A stretch of 56,689 nt of DNA, taken from positions 1-56,689 of the forward strand of contig CAYYMI010000010.1 of the NCBI GenBank assembly GCA_964472905.1. Direction: 5' to 3'. The translations under genes and the position numbers were made by a program. The notes beneath the pieces are model-generated. The model saw only the letters and a program-made list of their open reading frames with translations, did not search any database and had not been told where the DNA came from. This DNA comes from Hellea sp964472905. Lineage in GTDB: Bacteria > Pseudomonadota > Alphaproteobacteria > Caulobacterales > Maricaulaceae. Shown one piece after another: positions 41,549-49,705 of this stretch; position 1 is the stretch's first letter, and each line of letters starts with the position of its first letter.

Positions 41549-43144
41549 ATGTTCAAAAAGATACTCGCGATTCTCATTATCTTGCTAATTGCGGGTTTCG
41601 TTTTTGCCAAAGTCAAATTTAAGAAAGTCGCGTCCTCCGATTTTGATTTTCCAACTGAGCAAACAGCTAACTTAGCGCAGCTTGTCAAAACGCGGCCTGC
41701 CGATGCTGGCCCGCCTAATGTGATTATTTTGCTAGCTGATGATTTGGGCTGGGCCGATGTTGGTTATCGCGGCAGTGATATTCAAACGCCCAATATAGAC
41801 CGTCTTGCCAAAGAAGGGATGCGGCTTGAGCGCTTTTACGCCACCCCGTTTTGTACGCCGACCCGAGCCGCCTTAATGACGGCGCGTGACCCGATTAAAC
41901 TAGGCGCGGCTCATGCTGTTTTTATGGCGTGGGATAATGGCGGTATATCGCCGACGGAGCGTTTCATGCCCGAAGACTTCAAAGAGGCGGGCTACGAAAC
42001 TGCGATAATTGGCAAATGGCATTTAGGCCATACCATTGAACAGCACACGCCTAATGCGCGTGGCTTTGATCACTTTTATGGTCATTTTAATACCGACGTT
42101 CTTTATTTTGACCACACATTTGCGGGCGGACATGACTTTCAAGAAAATGGTGTGCCTGTTGACCATGACGGTGAATATGCCACGAATATTCATGGCAATC
42201 AGGCCGTGCGGTATATGGAAGAGATGCGCGATCCCAATAAGCCATTTTTTATGTATGTTCCGTTCCTCGCGCCACATTCACCTATGGAAGCCAAAGATGA
42301 AGACATGGCGAAATATCCCGCGCGGATAAATACGCCGCGCTTTCCGGCCAAAACCTATGCGGGAATGGTCGATAGTATGGACCAAGCCATTGGCGATATT
42401 CTCGATAGTCTCGACGCTCAAGGCATAGCTGATAATACGATCGTGCTTTTCTTTTCAGATAATGGAGGGTTCTATAATTTTGGCGGCGTGAATAAGCCGC
42501 TGCGCGGCGGAAAGCTTGAAGCCTATGAAGGCGGCGTGCGGGTGAATGCTGTTATGCGCTGGCCCGATGTTTTACCTCCCAATACGGTCAATGAAAATGT
42601 CATATCCGTTATGGATGTTTATCCAAGCCTGATGAATGCGGCAGGCGTTGCGCCGAAGTATAAAAAGGAAATTGACGGTATAGACCGTTGGGGCGCAGTG
42701 CTGGGCTCAGGCGAGAAAGATCGGGGTGAGCCACTAGTCTTTACTTCTAATGTCTCCATTTATAATTTGTTCAAATATGGCGTGCTGGACGGGCAATGGA
42801 AACTCGTCCAAGAGGTCGATCATCTGCGCCGAACAACAGAGGTCAAAACAGAGCTGTTTAATGTGTGGTCTGACCCAAATGAGAGCGTCGATATTTCAGC
42901 TGACTATCCGGCTCAAGTTGAACGCCTCACTAAAATTTTAGATAAACGATTAGCTCAACATCCTGTTGGCGGAGTTACTGTCAAAATTCAGCCTCACCCG
43001 GGCTGGCGTGCGCCTAATGATTATGCCGATGTTGTCATCCCAGCAGAAGATGTCCTCCCTGATATGTGGGAGGGCTTCGGGCCGCTCGCGACCACGGTTT
43101 TGCAGCAGACTTACGGTGAAAAAGGCCGCATCAAATATGATTAA
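41549..43144 (+). CDS. Cys-type sulfatase (arylsulfatase family), membrane-anchored
   Basis: A type I sulfatase of 531 residues. The formylglycine site is C102-T-P-T-R106 (CxPxR), metal ligands include D64-D65 in ILLADDLGWADVG and the later FFSDNGG, and IIGKWHLGH gives the Lys and His of the active site. The N-terminus is a hydrophobic anchor or signal (ILAILIILLIAGFVFA), so it acts outside the cytoplasm. It needs an FGE, and one with both redox cysteines is encoded at 10861. It closes the kstD group by a 15-base gap. Hydrolysis of steroid sulfates is the inferred role; sulfated sugars are the alternative. Confidence 0.92.
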   Translation: MFKKILAILIILLIAGFVFAKVKFKKVASSDFDFPTEQTANLAQLVKTRPADAGPPNVIILLADDLGWADVGYRGSDIQTPNIDRLAKEGMRLERFYATPFCTPTRAALMTARDPIKLGAAHAVFMAWDNGGISPTERFMPEDFKEAGYETAIIGKWHLGHTIEQHTPNARGFDHFYGHFNTDVLYFDHTFAGGHDFQENGVPVDHDGEYATNIHGNQAVRYMEEMRDPNKPFFMYVPFLAPHSPMEAKDEDMAKYPARINTPRFPAKTYAGMVDSMDQAIGDILDSLDAQGIADNTIVLFFSDNGGFYNFGGVNKPLRGGKLEAYEGGVRVNAVMRWPDVLPPNTVNENVISVMDVYPSLMNAAGVAPKYKKEIDGIDRWGAVLGSGEKDRGEPLVFTSNVSIYNLFKYGVLDGQWKLVQEVDHLRRTTEVKTELFNVWSDPNESVDISADYPAQVERLTKILDKRLAQHPVGGVTVKIQPHPGWRAPNDYADVVIPAEDVLPDMWEGFGPLATTVLQQTYGEKGRIKYD

Positions 43145-43215
43145 TCTGGTCTGACGAGTTGACCCGCTAGGTTGGCTCGCTTAGGTGAGGACGTTAAGTC
43201 GATTTGGATTTTATT

Positions 43216-43407
43216 ATGTCAGCTGTGCAAAATAGTTCTCAAGATGTTGTCTTAGTGACGCAAAGGCGCGTTGCCTGTGATGGCGGAGGCGGCGCGCTTG
43301 GTCATCCCAAGACCTATTTAGATATGGGTGTTGAAACTCAAGTCACCTGTAAATATTGTGGCCGAGTTTTTGTATTGGATAAAGATGCTCCCGCATCAGC
43401 TCATTAA
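43216..43407 (+). CDS. Zinc-finger (zf-CHCC) domain protein
   Basis: A 63-residue protein with the zf-CHCC fold: RRVACDGGGGALGHPKTYLDM, then TCKYCGRVFVLD. One Cys, one His and two Cys should bind zinc. The same domain forms the NDUFS6-type accessory subunit of complex I in mitochondria and is common as a small orphan protein in alphaproteobacteria. I start it at the ATG at 43216; an in-frame TTG at 43204 would add four residues. It overlaps the convergent TonB-domain gene by four bases. Confidence 0.88.
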   Translation: MSAVQNSSQDVVLVTQRRVACDGGGGALGHPKTYLDMGVETQVTCKYCGRVFVLDKDAPASAH

Positions 43408-44372
43408 TTGCCCAGTTGGAAACGGTAACGTTTAATGACGCCAACAGCGGGCTGGGCTTTACCCCCCACAGTTTTGGGATGAAAGCGCGTCCGTAGCGCC
43501 GCCCGTTCAGCCGCTTTAACAAAAGACTTCCCATATTTTTGAGCGTCGACGCGAACAAGTTCGGTCATGGCGACTTTACCGGAATCGTCGATATTGAGTT
43601 TTAGAGTTACAACCGCTTCAATGTCCGCTCGCATGGCTCTACGAGGATAGCGAGGGTTCACATTTCTTCTGATTTTTGGCGGAATGATCTCTAATGCCGC
43701 CACTTTTGGAGCTGGCTCAATGGGCACGGGAGGTACGAAGACAGGCGGCGGCGCGACGGGGCGAGGACCGCCAGCGAGGATGCTATCGGGTACATCTTTT
43801 GGAATAGGACTTTTTTGATCTTTTAATTTTCGGCTAGGGGAAATGGATTGCTCTTCCCCTTCGGTTAATGTGTCCCGGATAGACTGAATTTCTTCCGTGC
43901 GGCTGCCGAGTAACGCGCCGCCCCATTTGGCCACATAAGTGTCCAGCGCGGTTATTTTATCCGTTTGGGCGTTTTTAGGGTCATATACGATGTCAGTTAA
44001 ATCAATCCATTCAGAGGCTTCATATGTTCGAATGACATCAAGTTGTGCCTCAACGGAGGGGGTGCGTGCGCTATTAGGATATGTTGTTAAGAAGTCTTGC
44101 AATCTGGCGCGCCGCATAGGGGCTTGTACCTCTGAAATCGCTTTGCGGTAAGTGGCAAGCTCTGCTTTCAAGAAGTCATCATCATTTTGCGGAACAGATA
44201 CACCTGGGCTTGTCCAATAAACGATCACGACAATAGCCATGAGGCCAAGCATGGCTGCTAGCCAAATCAGCTTATTATGCTTTGGCTCGCGTATTGCGAG
44301 CTCGTCCCGTGGATCGTCAATTGACTGATACACCTTATTTATGCCCTCCCGGAATTTCCGGTCTTCTATCAT
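43404..44372 (-). CDS. TonB C-terminal domain protein
   Basis: A 322-residue protein with one N-terminal membrane helix (LIWLAAMLGLMAIVVIVYW near residues 34-52), a helical periplasmic part, a proline-rich linker (PRPVAPPPVFVPPVPIEPAP) and a C-terminal TonB domain (NPRYPRRAMRADIEAVVTLKL to FHPKTVGGKAQPAVG). The helix at about residue 35 rather than at the very start and the extra helical region make it a TonB variant. It should couple to ExbBD or another motor, but no exbB/exbD or receptor is nearby. It is divergent from polA. Confidence 0.87.
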   Translation of the reverse strand: MIEDRKFREGINKVYQSIDDPRDELAIREPKHNKLIWLAAMLGLMAIVVIVYWTSPGVSVPQNDDDFLKAELATYRKAISEVQAPMRRARLQDFLTTYPNSARTPSVEAQLDVIRTYEASEWIDLTDIVYDPKNAQTDKITALDTYVAKWGGALLGSRTEEIQSIRDTLTEGEEQSISPSRKLKDQKSPIPKDVPDSILAGGPRPVAPPPVFVPPVPIEPAPKVAALEIIPPKIRRNVNPRYPRRAMRADIEAVVTLKLNIDDSGKVAMTELVRVDAQKYGKSFVKAAERAALRTRFHPKTVGGKAQPAVGVIKRYRFQLGN

Positions 44373-44468
44373 TTTTCAAGTTCAAGCCAAATATATACGG
44401 CAAAATTGGGGCAGGCTATTGAATAAAGCAGAGGAGAGGGTCAAAAGACCTTACTTATAAGGATTCTC

Positions 44469-47297
44469 ATGTCAGCCACTGCGCCCGTCGATAAAAACTC
44501 CCACGTCGTTCTCGTTGATGGCTCAGGCTATATTTTTAGAGCCTATCACGCTTTGCCACCCTTAACGCGTAAATCGGACGGTTTGCCAATCGGAGCTGTA
44601 GCTGGGTTTTCTAATATGCTGTTCAAATTATTGCGCGGACAAAATGATGAAGATCGACCTTCGCATTTTGCCGTTATTTTTGACAAAGGCAGCTACACCT
44701 TTCGAAATGATATTTTCCCTGAATATAAAGCCAATAGATCGGAAACACCGGAAGACCTTATTCCGCAATTCCCGCTCACCCGCGATGCCACGCGGGCCTT
44801 CGGCTCACCGGCGATAGAGATGGAAGGGTTCGAAGCGGATGACTTGATTGCGACCTATGCGAAGCAAGCCGAGGCCAAGGGCGCCCGCGTGACTATTATC
44901 AGCTCTGATAAAGATCTCATGCAACTCGTCTCCGACCAAGTCTCTATGCTGGACACGATGAAGAACAAAGCCATTGGCCGTGAAGAGGTTATTGCCAAAT
45001 TTGGCATGGGACCTGAAATGGTCACGCAAATTCAGTCTTTAGCTGGCGATAGCGTTGATAACATTCCGGGCGTACCGGGTATCGGGGTTAAAACGGCAGT
45101 CCTGCTCCTCAATGAATATGGCGATTTGGAAACATTGCTTGAGCGCTGCGGCGAAATTCCGCAAAAGGGTCGACGCGAAAAGATGATGGCCAATATTGAT
45201 AATGCTCGAGTTTCTCTTGAGCTTGTCACGCTCAAGACAGATGTGGATGTCGAAGTGCCTCTTGAAGACTTGGCTGTTTCTGACCCTGATGTTGATGTTC
45301 TTTTTGATTTCTTGGACGAGATGCAATTTAGAACCCTAACCGCCCGCGTACGCGCGGCGTTAGGCGAAGGCGATACGGATGGTATTCGCAAGGACGATAC
45401 CAAGCCTGCCTTTGAGGGACCGGGTCATAAGGCAACGCCAGATAATGTCGTCTTTGATAAATCTAAATATGAATGCGTAACGACGACCGAGCGTCTGGCA
45501 CATTGGATAAAACGCTGCGAAGAAACTGACGTGATTGCCGTTGATCTGGAGACCAACAGTCTGGATAGCGCAGCCGCTGATCTTGTTGGGATTTGTTTGG
45601 CCGTTGCTGATAATGAAGCCTGTTATATTCCCTTGGCTCACCTTGGGGATAATGAGGGAGATATGTTTGGCGGAGACGCACCCACGCAGCTGCCCTTAGA
45701 TGCAACTTTGAAAGCTCTAAAACCCATTTTGGAAAATCCATCTATTTTAAAGGTGGGGCAAAATTTCAAATATGACATTGGCGTGTTTCAGCGCCATGAC
45801 ATTCAGCCAGCTCCTTATGATGATACGATGTTGATATCTTATTCGCTAGCGGGCGGGCTTCATGGACATGGGATGGATTATCTCTCTGAGACTTATTTTG
45901 GACATAAGCCGATTAGTTTTAAAGAGATTGCCGGAACAGGAAAAAAGCAAAAGACTTTTGATCAAATCAGTTTGGAAGAGGCAACTCCCTATGCCGCTGA
46001 AGATGCGGATGTGACCTTGCGGCTCTGGAAGTTTCTCAAGCCTAAACTCGCCGCCCAGCAAGTTGCGACTGTTTATGAAACGCTCGAACGTCCATTACCT
46101 GCGGTTATCGCCAAGATGGAAAATCAAGGGATTAAAGTTGACCGCGCTGATCTGGCCCGTTTGTCTTCTGACTTTGCGCAAAAAATGGCAGGGCTAGAAG
46201 CTGAGGCCCATGAGCTGGCCGGGACCCAATTTAACCTCGGCTCACCGAAGCAGCTCGGCGAAATTCTCTTCGATCAAATGGAGCTTAAAGGCGGTAAGAA
46301 AACTAAAACCGGGGCGTGGCAGACCGGGGCAGGGGTACTTGAGGACCTCGCGGCATCAGGCGAAAAGCTCCCGCAAACGGTTTTAGACTGGCGGCATTAT
46401 GCTAAGCTGAAGTCAACCTATACGGACGCTTTGGTGGGTCAAATTAATCCCAATACAGGGCGTGTTCATACGAGTTTTTCCTTAGCCTCGACAACAACTG
46501 GGCGCTTATCTTCTTCTGATCCAAACCTTCAAAATATTCCGATTAGAACCGAAGAAGGCCGCAAAATCCGCGATGCCTTTGTCCCTGAAGATGGCCATGT
46601 TCTCGTGGCGGCAGATTACTCACAAATCGAGCTCAGACTTCTGGCGCATGTGGCTGATTTAAAAACCATGAAACAAGCTTTTGCTGACGGGGTTGATATT
46701 CATGCCCTCACCGCCAGCGAAATGTTTGATGTCAGTTTAGATGATATGGACCCGGCCACTCGGAGACGGGCTAAGGCGATTAACTTTGGGATTATTTACG
46801 GCATCTCAGCTTTTGGCCTGGCGAATAATTTGGGCATTTCGAGGACCGAAGCCAGCGCCTATATTAAAAGCTATTTTGAAAAATTTCCGGGTATCAAAGC
46901 CTATATGGATGCGGCCAAAGCGGAAGCCAGAGAATATGGTTATGTGAAAACCCTATTTGGCCGCAAATGCCATATTAAGGGGATTGCTGATCGCAACCAA
47001 GCCGTCAGGGGCTTTGGAGAACGACAGGCCATTAATGCCCCAATTCAAGGCGCCGCGGCAGATATCATGCGCCGCGCCATGATCCGAATGCCCGATGCCA
47101 TTGCTGGGATTGAAGGCGCGCGAATGCTTCTTCAGGTTCATGATGAATTGGTCTTTGAAGTTCCTGAGGCCAAGAGTGAGGCGCTTATAGAAACCGCCAA
47201 AGCTACGATGAAAAACGCAGCTATGCCGGCAGTAAATATCAGTGTTCCGCTAGAGGTCGAAGCCCATGCCGCTAAAAACTGGAACGATGCCCATTAG
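44469..47297 (+). CDS. polA: DNA polymerase I
   Basis: A 942-residue family A polymerase for Okazaki-fragment maturation and repair. The 5'-3' exonuclease domain (residues about 10-300) has VDGSGYIFRAYHALPPL and GDSVDNIPGVPGIGVKTA; the 3'-5' proofreading domain seems active, with VDLETNSLD near residue 358, KVGQNFKYD and YAAEDADVT; the polymerase has DYSQIELRLLAH, RRAKAINFGIIYG and LQVHDELVFEVPE. The ATG is preceded by ATAAGGAT. It stands alone between the divergent TonB gene and the kinase-dehydrogenase fusion. Confidence 0.97.
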   Translation: MSATAPVDKNSHVVLVDGSGYIFRAYHALPPLTRKSDGLPIGAVAGFSNMLFKLLRGQNDEDRPSHFAVIFDKGSYTFRNDIFPEYKANRSETPEDLIPQFPLTRDATRAFGSPAIEMEGFEADDLIATYAKQAEAKGARVTIISSDKDLMQLVSDQVSMLDTMKNKAIGREEVIAKFGMGPEMVTQIQSLAGDSVDNIPGVPGIGVKTAVLLLNEYGDLETLLERCGEIPQKGRREKMMANIDNARVSLELVTLKTDVDVEVPLEDLAVSDPDVDVLFDFLDEMQFRTLTARVRAALGEGDTDGIRKDDTKPAFEGPGHKATPDNVVFDKSKYECVTTTERLAHWIKRCEETDVIAVDLETNSLDSAAADLVGICLAVADNEACYIPLAHLGDNEGDMFGGDAPTQLPLDATLKALKPILENPSILKVGQNFKYDIGVFQRHDIQPAPYDDTMLISYSLAGGLHGHGMDYLSETYFGHKPISFKEIAGTGKKQKTFDQISLEEATPYAAEDADVTLRLWKFLKPKLAAQQVATVYETLERPLPAVIAKMENQGIKVDRADLARLSSDFAQKMAGLEAEAHELAGTQFNLGSPKQLGEILFDQMELKGGKKTKTGAWQTGAGVLEDLAASGEKLPQTVLDWRHYAKLKSTYTDALVGQINPNTGRVHTSFSLASTTTGRLSSSDPNLQNIPIRTEEGRKIRDAFVPEDGHVLVAADYSQIELRLLAHVADLKTMKQAFADGVDIHALTASEMFDVSLDDMDPATRRRAKAINFGIIYGISAFGLANNLGISRTEASAYIKSYFEKFPGIKAYMDAAKAEAREYGYVKTLFGRKCHIKGIADRNQAVRGFGERQAINAPIQGAAADIMRRAMIRMPDAIAGIEGARMLLQVHDELVFEVPEAKSEALIETAKATMKNAAMPAVNISVPLEVEAHAAKNWNDAH

Positions 47298-47399
47298 CTG
47301 TTCTTGACTTAAGTACATCTCGCGCCTAGTGACCTCGCTCACATTGCGCCGATTTGTTAAATTGCGGGCGTCCAATTAAATTCTGCTAAAAGGGTTTCC

Positions 47400-49055
47400 A
47401 TGCCGGTTCCAATTATCGTTTTAAATTTCGGTCATAGTGTTTTGCGCTCGCTTGATGATTATAATGACGCGGCCAGTGAAATTTATCGTCATTACCGCCG
47501 TGGACAAAATGTTGTCGCTGTGACATCTGCGCAAGGCGATCAGACAGATATCTTGATGGCTGAAGCCCGTCAGGTGGGGCCAGATGGGAATGCAAAAAAT
47601 TTACCTGAACTTATTCAGCTGGGAGAACGCCGATCAGCGGCTTTGCTCGCCCTCGCGTTAGAACGTATAGGAGCCCCTGCCTTTGTTAGACAAGCTCGTG
47701 ATTTGGGGCTTAAGGCTAAGAATGCTGCGCTGGTTGATCTTAACGTCGAGCAGCTCGAAGATGATTTAAAAATTCATGATATTGTTGTGATGCCAGGTCA
47801 TGTCGCGATTGGCGAAAAAGACCGGACTGTCTTATTAACTGAGGGCGGTTCTGATTTAACGGCGCTTTATGTGGCCAATAAGCTGGGTGTGAAAGCGTTG
47901 TTGTTAAAAGATGTTGAGGGTGTTTTTGAACATGATCCTAAACAGTCTGGACCTGCACCCCAGAGATATAACACTATTTCTTACGCTGACGCGCGAGTGA
48001 AAGCCGAGCCGCTTATATCGCCCAAGGCTCTCGATTACGCACAAGAGAATAATATTGAATTTGGTATTGGAAAGCCTGCCTTCCCGACATTTACGATGAT
48101 TGGCACGCATACGGGATCAACATCGTCTATTCCGTCACCTAAAAAACTAAAAGTCGCTATGATTGGATGCGGGAGTGTTGGCGGCGGTGTTTATCGGCGC
48201 ATTAAAACGTATTCTGATCGTTTTGAAATGATAAAAATCATGGTGCGGGATTTAAACAAATACATAGACCAAGGCTATAAACCTGATGAGCTGACAACTG
48301 ATTTTGTGGACATCATTGCATCAAAGCCTGATGTTTTGGTTGATGTATCTGGCCCCGTTAACCCTCTGCTTGAATATTGTAAAACGATGCTGGAAGCCGG
48401 CGTTCATGTAGTGAGTGCCAATAAGCAAGCTATCGCGGCGGGGGGACAAAATTTAATTGATTTTGCGAAAGCTAATAATACTCAGCTCAGATTTTCCTCT
48501 GCGGCAGGCGGCGGGATGCCGGTTTTAGAAATGTGTATCCGAGAACGAGGTCGTATCACGCGGGTTGAGGCACTCTTAAATGGAACGACAAATTATATGC
48601 TCGGCGAAATATCTTCGGGTAAATCTTACGCTGAGGCTTTGCAGCAAGCTCAAGATAAAGGTTTTGCGGAAGCTGACCCCTCCAGTGATGTGAATGGGTC
48701 TGACGCTGCGGCCAAGATAAGATTAGTCGCTCTTTTAGGTTTCGGCGAGCAAGTTACTCTCGACGATATTCCAAGAGATACAATTGAAAACTTTGCACTG
48801 ACTAACCCGCCCAAGGGAGCTATGAAGCGGGTTGCGACGTGCTGGAAAGATAGAAACGGCTTTTCAACGAAATTGGAACTTAAAGACTTGTCTCTGAATA
48901 ATTTTATTGCTCAAGCCGACGGGGAAGAGGCGCATGCGATTTTCCATTTTGAGGATGGCGATCAATATAAAATTCGCGGTAAGGGCGCGGGCCGCTGGCC
49001 CACCACAGAAGCCGTCATGGCTGACCTATTCGATATTTCTGCAACGTATTTTTAG
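47400..49055 (+). CDS. Fused aspartate-kinase-like / homoserine dehydrogenase
   Basis: A 551-residue fusion. Residues 1 to about 240 follow the amino-acid kinase fold of aspartokinase (LGERRSAALLALALERIG, TEGGSDLTALYVANKLG, KDVEGVFEHDP, SPKALDYAQENNI), but the catalytic KFGGTS is changed to NFGHSV (residues 9-14), losing the Lys, and ACT regulatory domains are absent. Residues from about 245 form a full homoserine dehydrogenase: VAMIGCGSVGGGV, SANKQAIA, LNGTTNYML, GFAEADPSSDVNGSDAAAK. Homoserine dehydrogenase activity is likely; kinase activity is doubtful. GGG precedes the ATG, and it overlaps the convergent membrane gene by four bases. Confidence 0.88.
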   Translation: MPVPIIVLNFGHSVLRSLDDYNDAASEIYRHYRRGQNVVAVTSAQGDQTDILMAEARQVGPDGNAKNLPELIQLGERRSAALLALALERIGAPAFVRQARDLGLKAKNAALVDLNVEQLEDDLKIHDIVVMPGHVAIGEKDRTVLLTEGGSDLTALYVANKLGVKALLLKDVEGVFEHDPKQSGPAPQRYNTISYADARVKAEPLISPKALDYAQENNIEFGIGKPAFPTFTMIGTHTGSTSSIPSPKKLKVAMIGCGSVGGGVYRRIKTYSDRFEMIKIMVRDLNKYIDQGYKPDELTTDFVDIIASKPDVLVDVSGPVNPLLEYCKTMLEAGVHVVSANKQAIAAGGQNLIDFAKANNTQLRFSSAAGGGMPVLEMCIRERGRITRVEALLNGTTNYMLGEISSGKSYAEALQQAQDKGFAEADPSSDVNGSDAAAKIRLVALLGFGEQVTLDDIPRDTIENFALTNPPKGAMKRVATCWKDRNGFSTKLELKDLSLNNFIAQADGEEAHAIFHFEDGDQYKIRGKGAGRWPTTEAVMADLFDISATYF

Positions 49056-49705
49056 GTATTTGTCAGCTTTCGGGTTGTCCAAAGCGATAAAGCAAAAATA
49101 ACAAAATGCGCTGCGTTCATGGCAATTGGCAGCAAATACTGCCCGATGAACGGTATAAAGACGTAGAGCAATACCATTAAAACCAATAGCGCTAGAGGCG
49201 AAAAGAAGGCCATCCATTTTGGATAGTGAGAGCGATTTTTCAAAATTTGAAAAACCCAAAGGATAGACAAGATAAACATTGCGATACGCAGGACATTGAT
49301 AAGAGGTTCATTATGTGTTGCGAAGGCGTCTTGCAGGGTTTGTAAGTTTTGTCCGGAGGCGATATCATGCGCTGTTAAAGCCAAGAATACCCTCTGGCTA
49401 ATCCAAGCGGTACCAATGACAAAACCATAGGCCCCGAGGCAAAAGAACACGCGCCTTGCCCATCCATTTGATCGATCAATATTAAATGCGAGATGCCAAT
49501 ATCCCATTAGGTAAAGCGGAGCGGCGAGCACGGCAATATAGTGACCTAAGGTTAAACGTGTTTTTGGAACATCGGTAAAAAAGGCGTAGCCATCTTCATA
49601 TCCACCATTAGGCGTGTATTGGAGTAGAAACTCGCCAAGTCCAACGAGACAAGCGCCTAAGAGTCCCAGCCATCCGCAGAGCCGCGCAAATTTTACGGTG
49701 TCCAT
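49052..49705 (-). CDS. Multi-spanning membrane protein (possibly DUF6796)
   Basis: This is a 217-residue protein with about six membrane helices, starting LCGWLGLLGACLVGLGEFLLQYTPNGGY. The layout, with a long first loop ending YIAVLAAPLYLMGYWHLA, recalls the DUF6796 family; I am not certain. No active-site motif is evident. Its start overlaps the end of the FG-GAP protein gene by 13 bases, so the two are co-transcribed and perhaps coupled. Confidence 0.75.
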   Translation of the reverse strand: MDTVKFARLCGWLGLLGACLVGLGEFLLQYTPNGGYEDGYAFFTDVPKTRLTLGHYIAVLAAPLYLMGYWHLAFNIDRSNGWARRVFFCLGAYGFVIGTAWISQRVFLALTAHDIASGQNLQTLQDAFATHNEPLINVLRIAMFILSILWVFQILKNRSHYPKWMAFFSPLALLVLMVLLYVFIPFIGQYLLPIAMNAAHFVIFALSLWTTRKLTNT

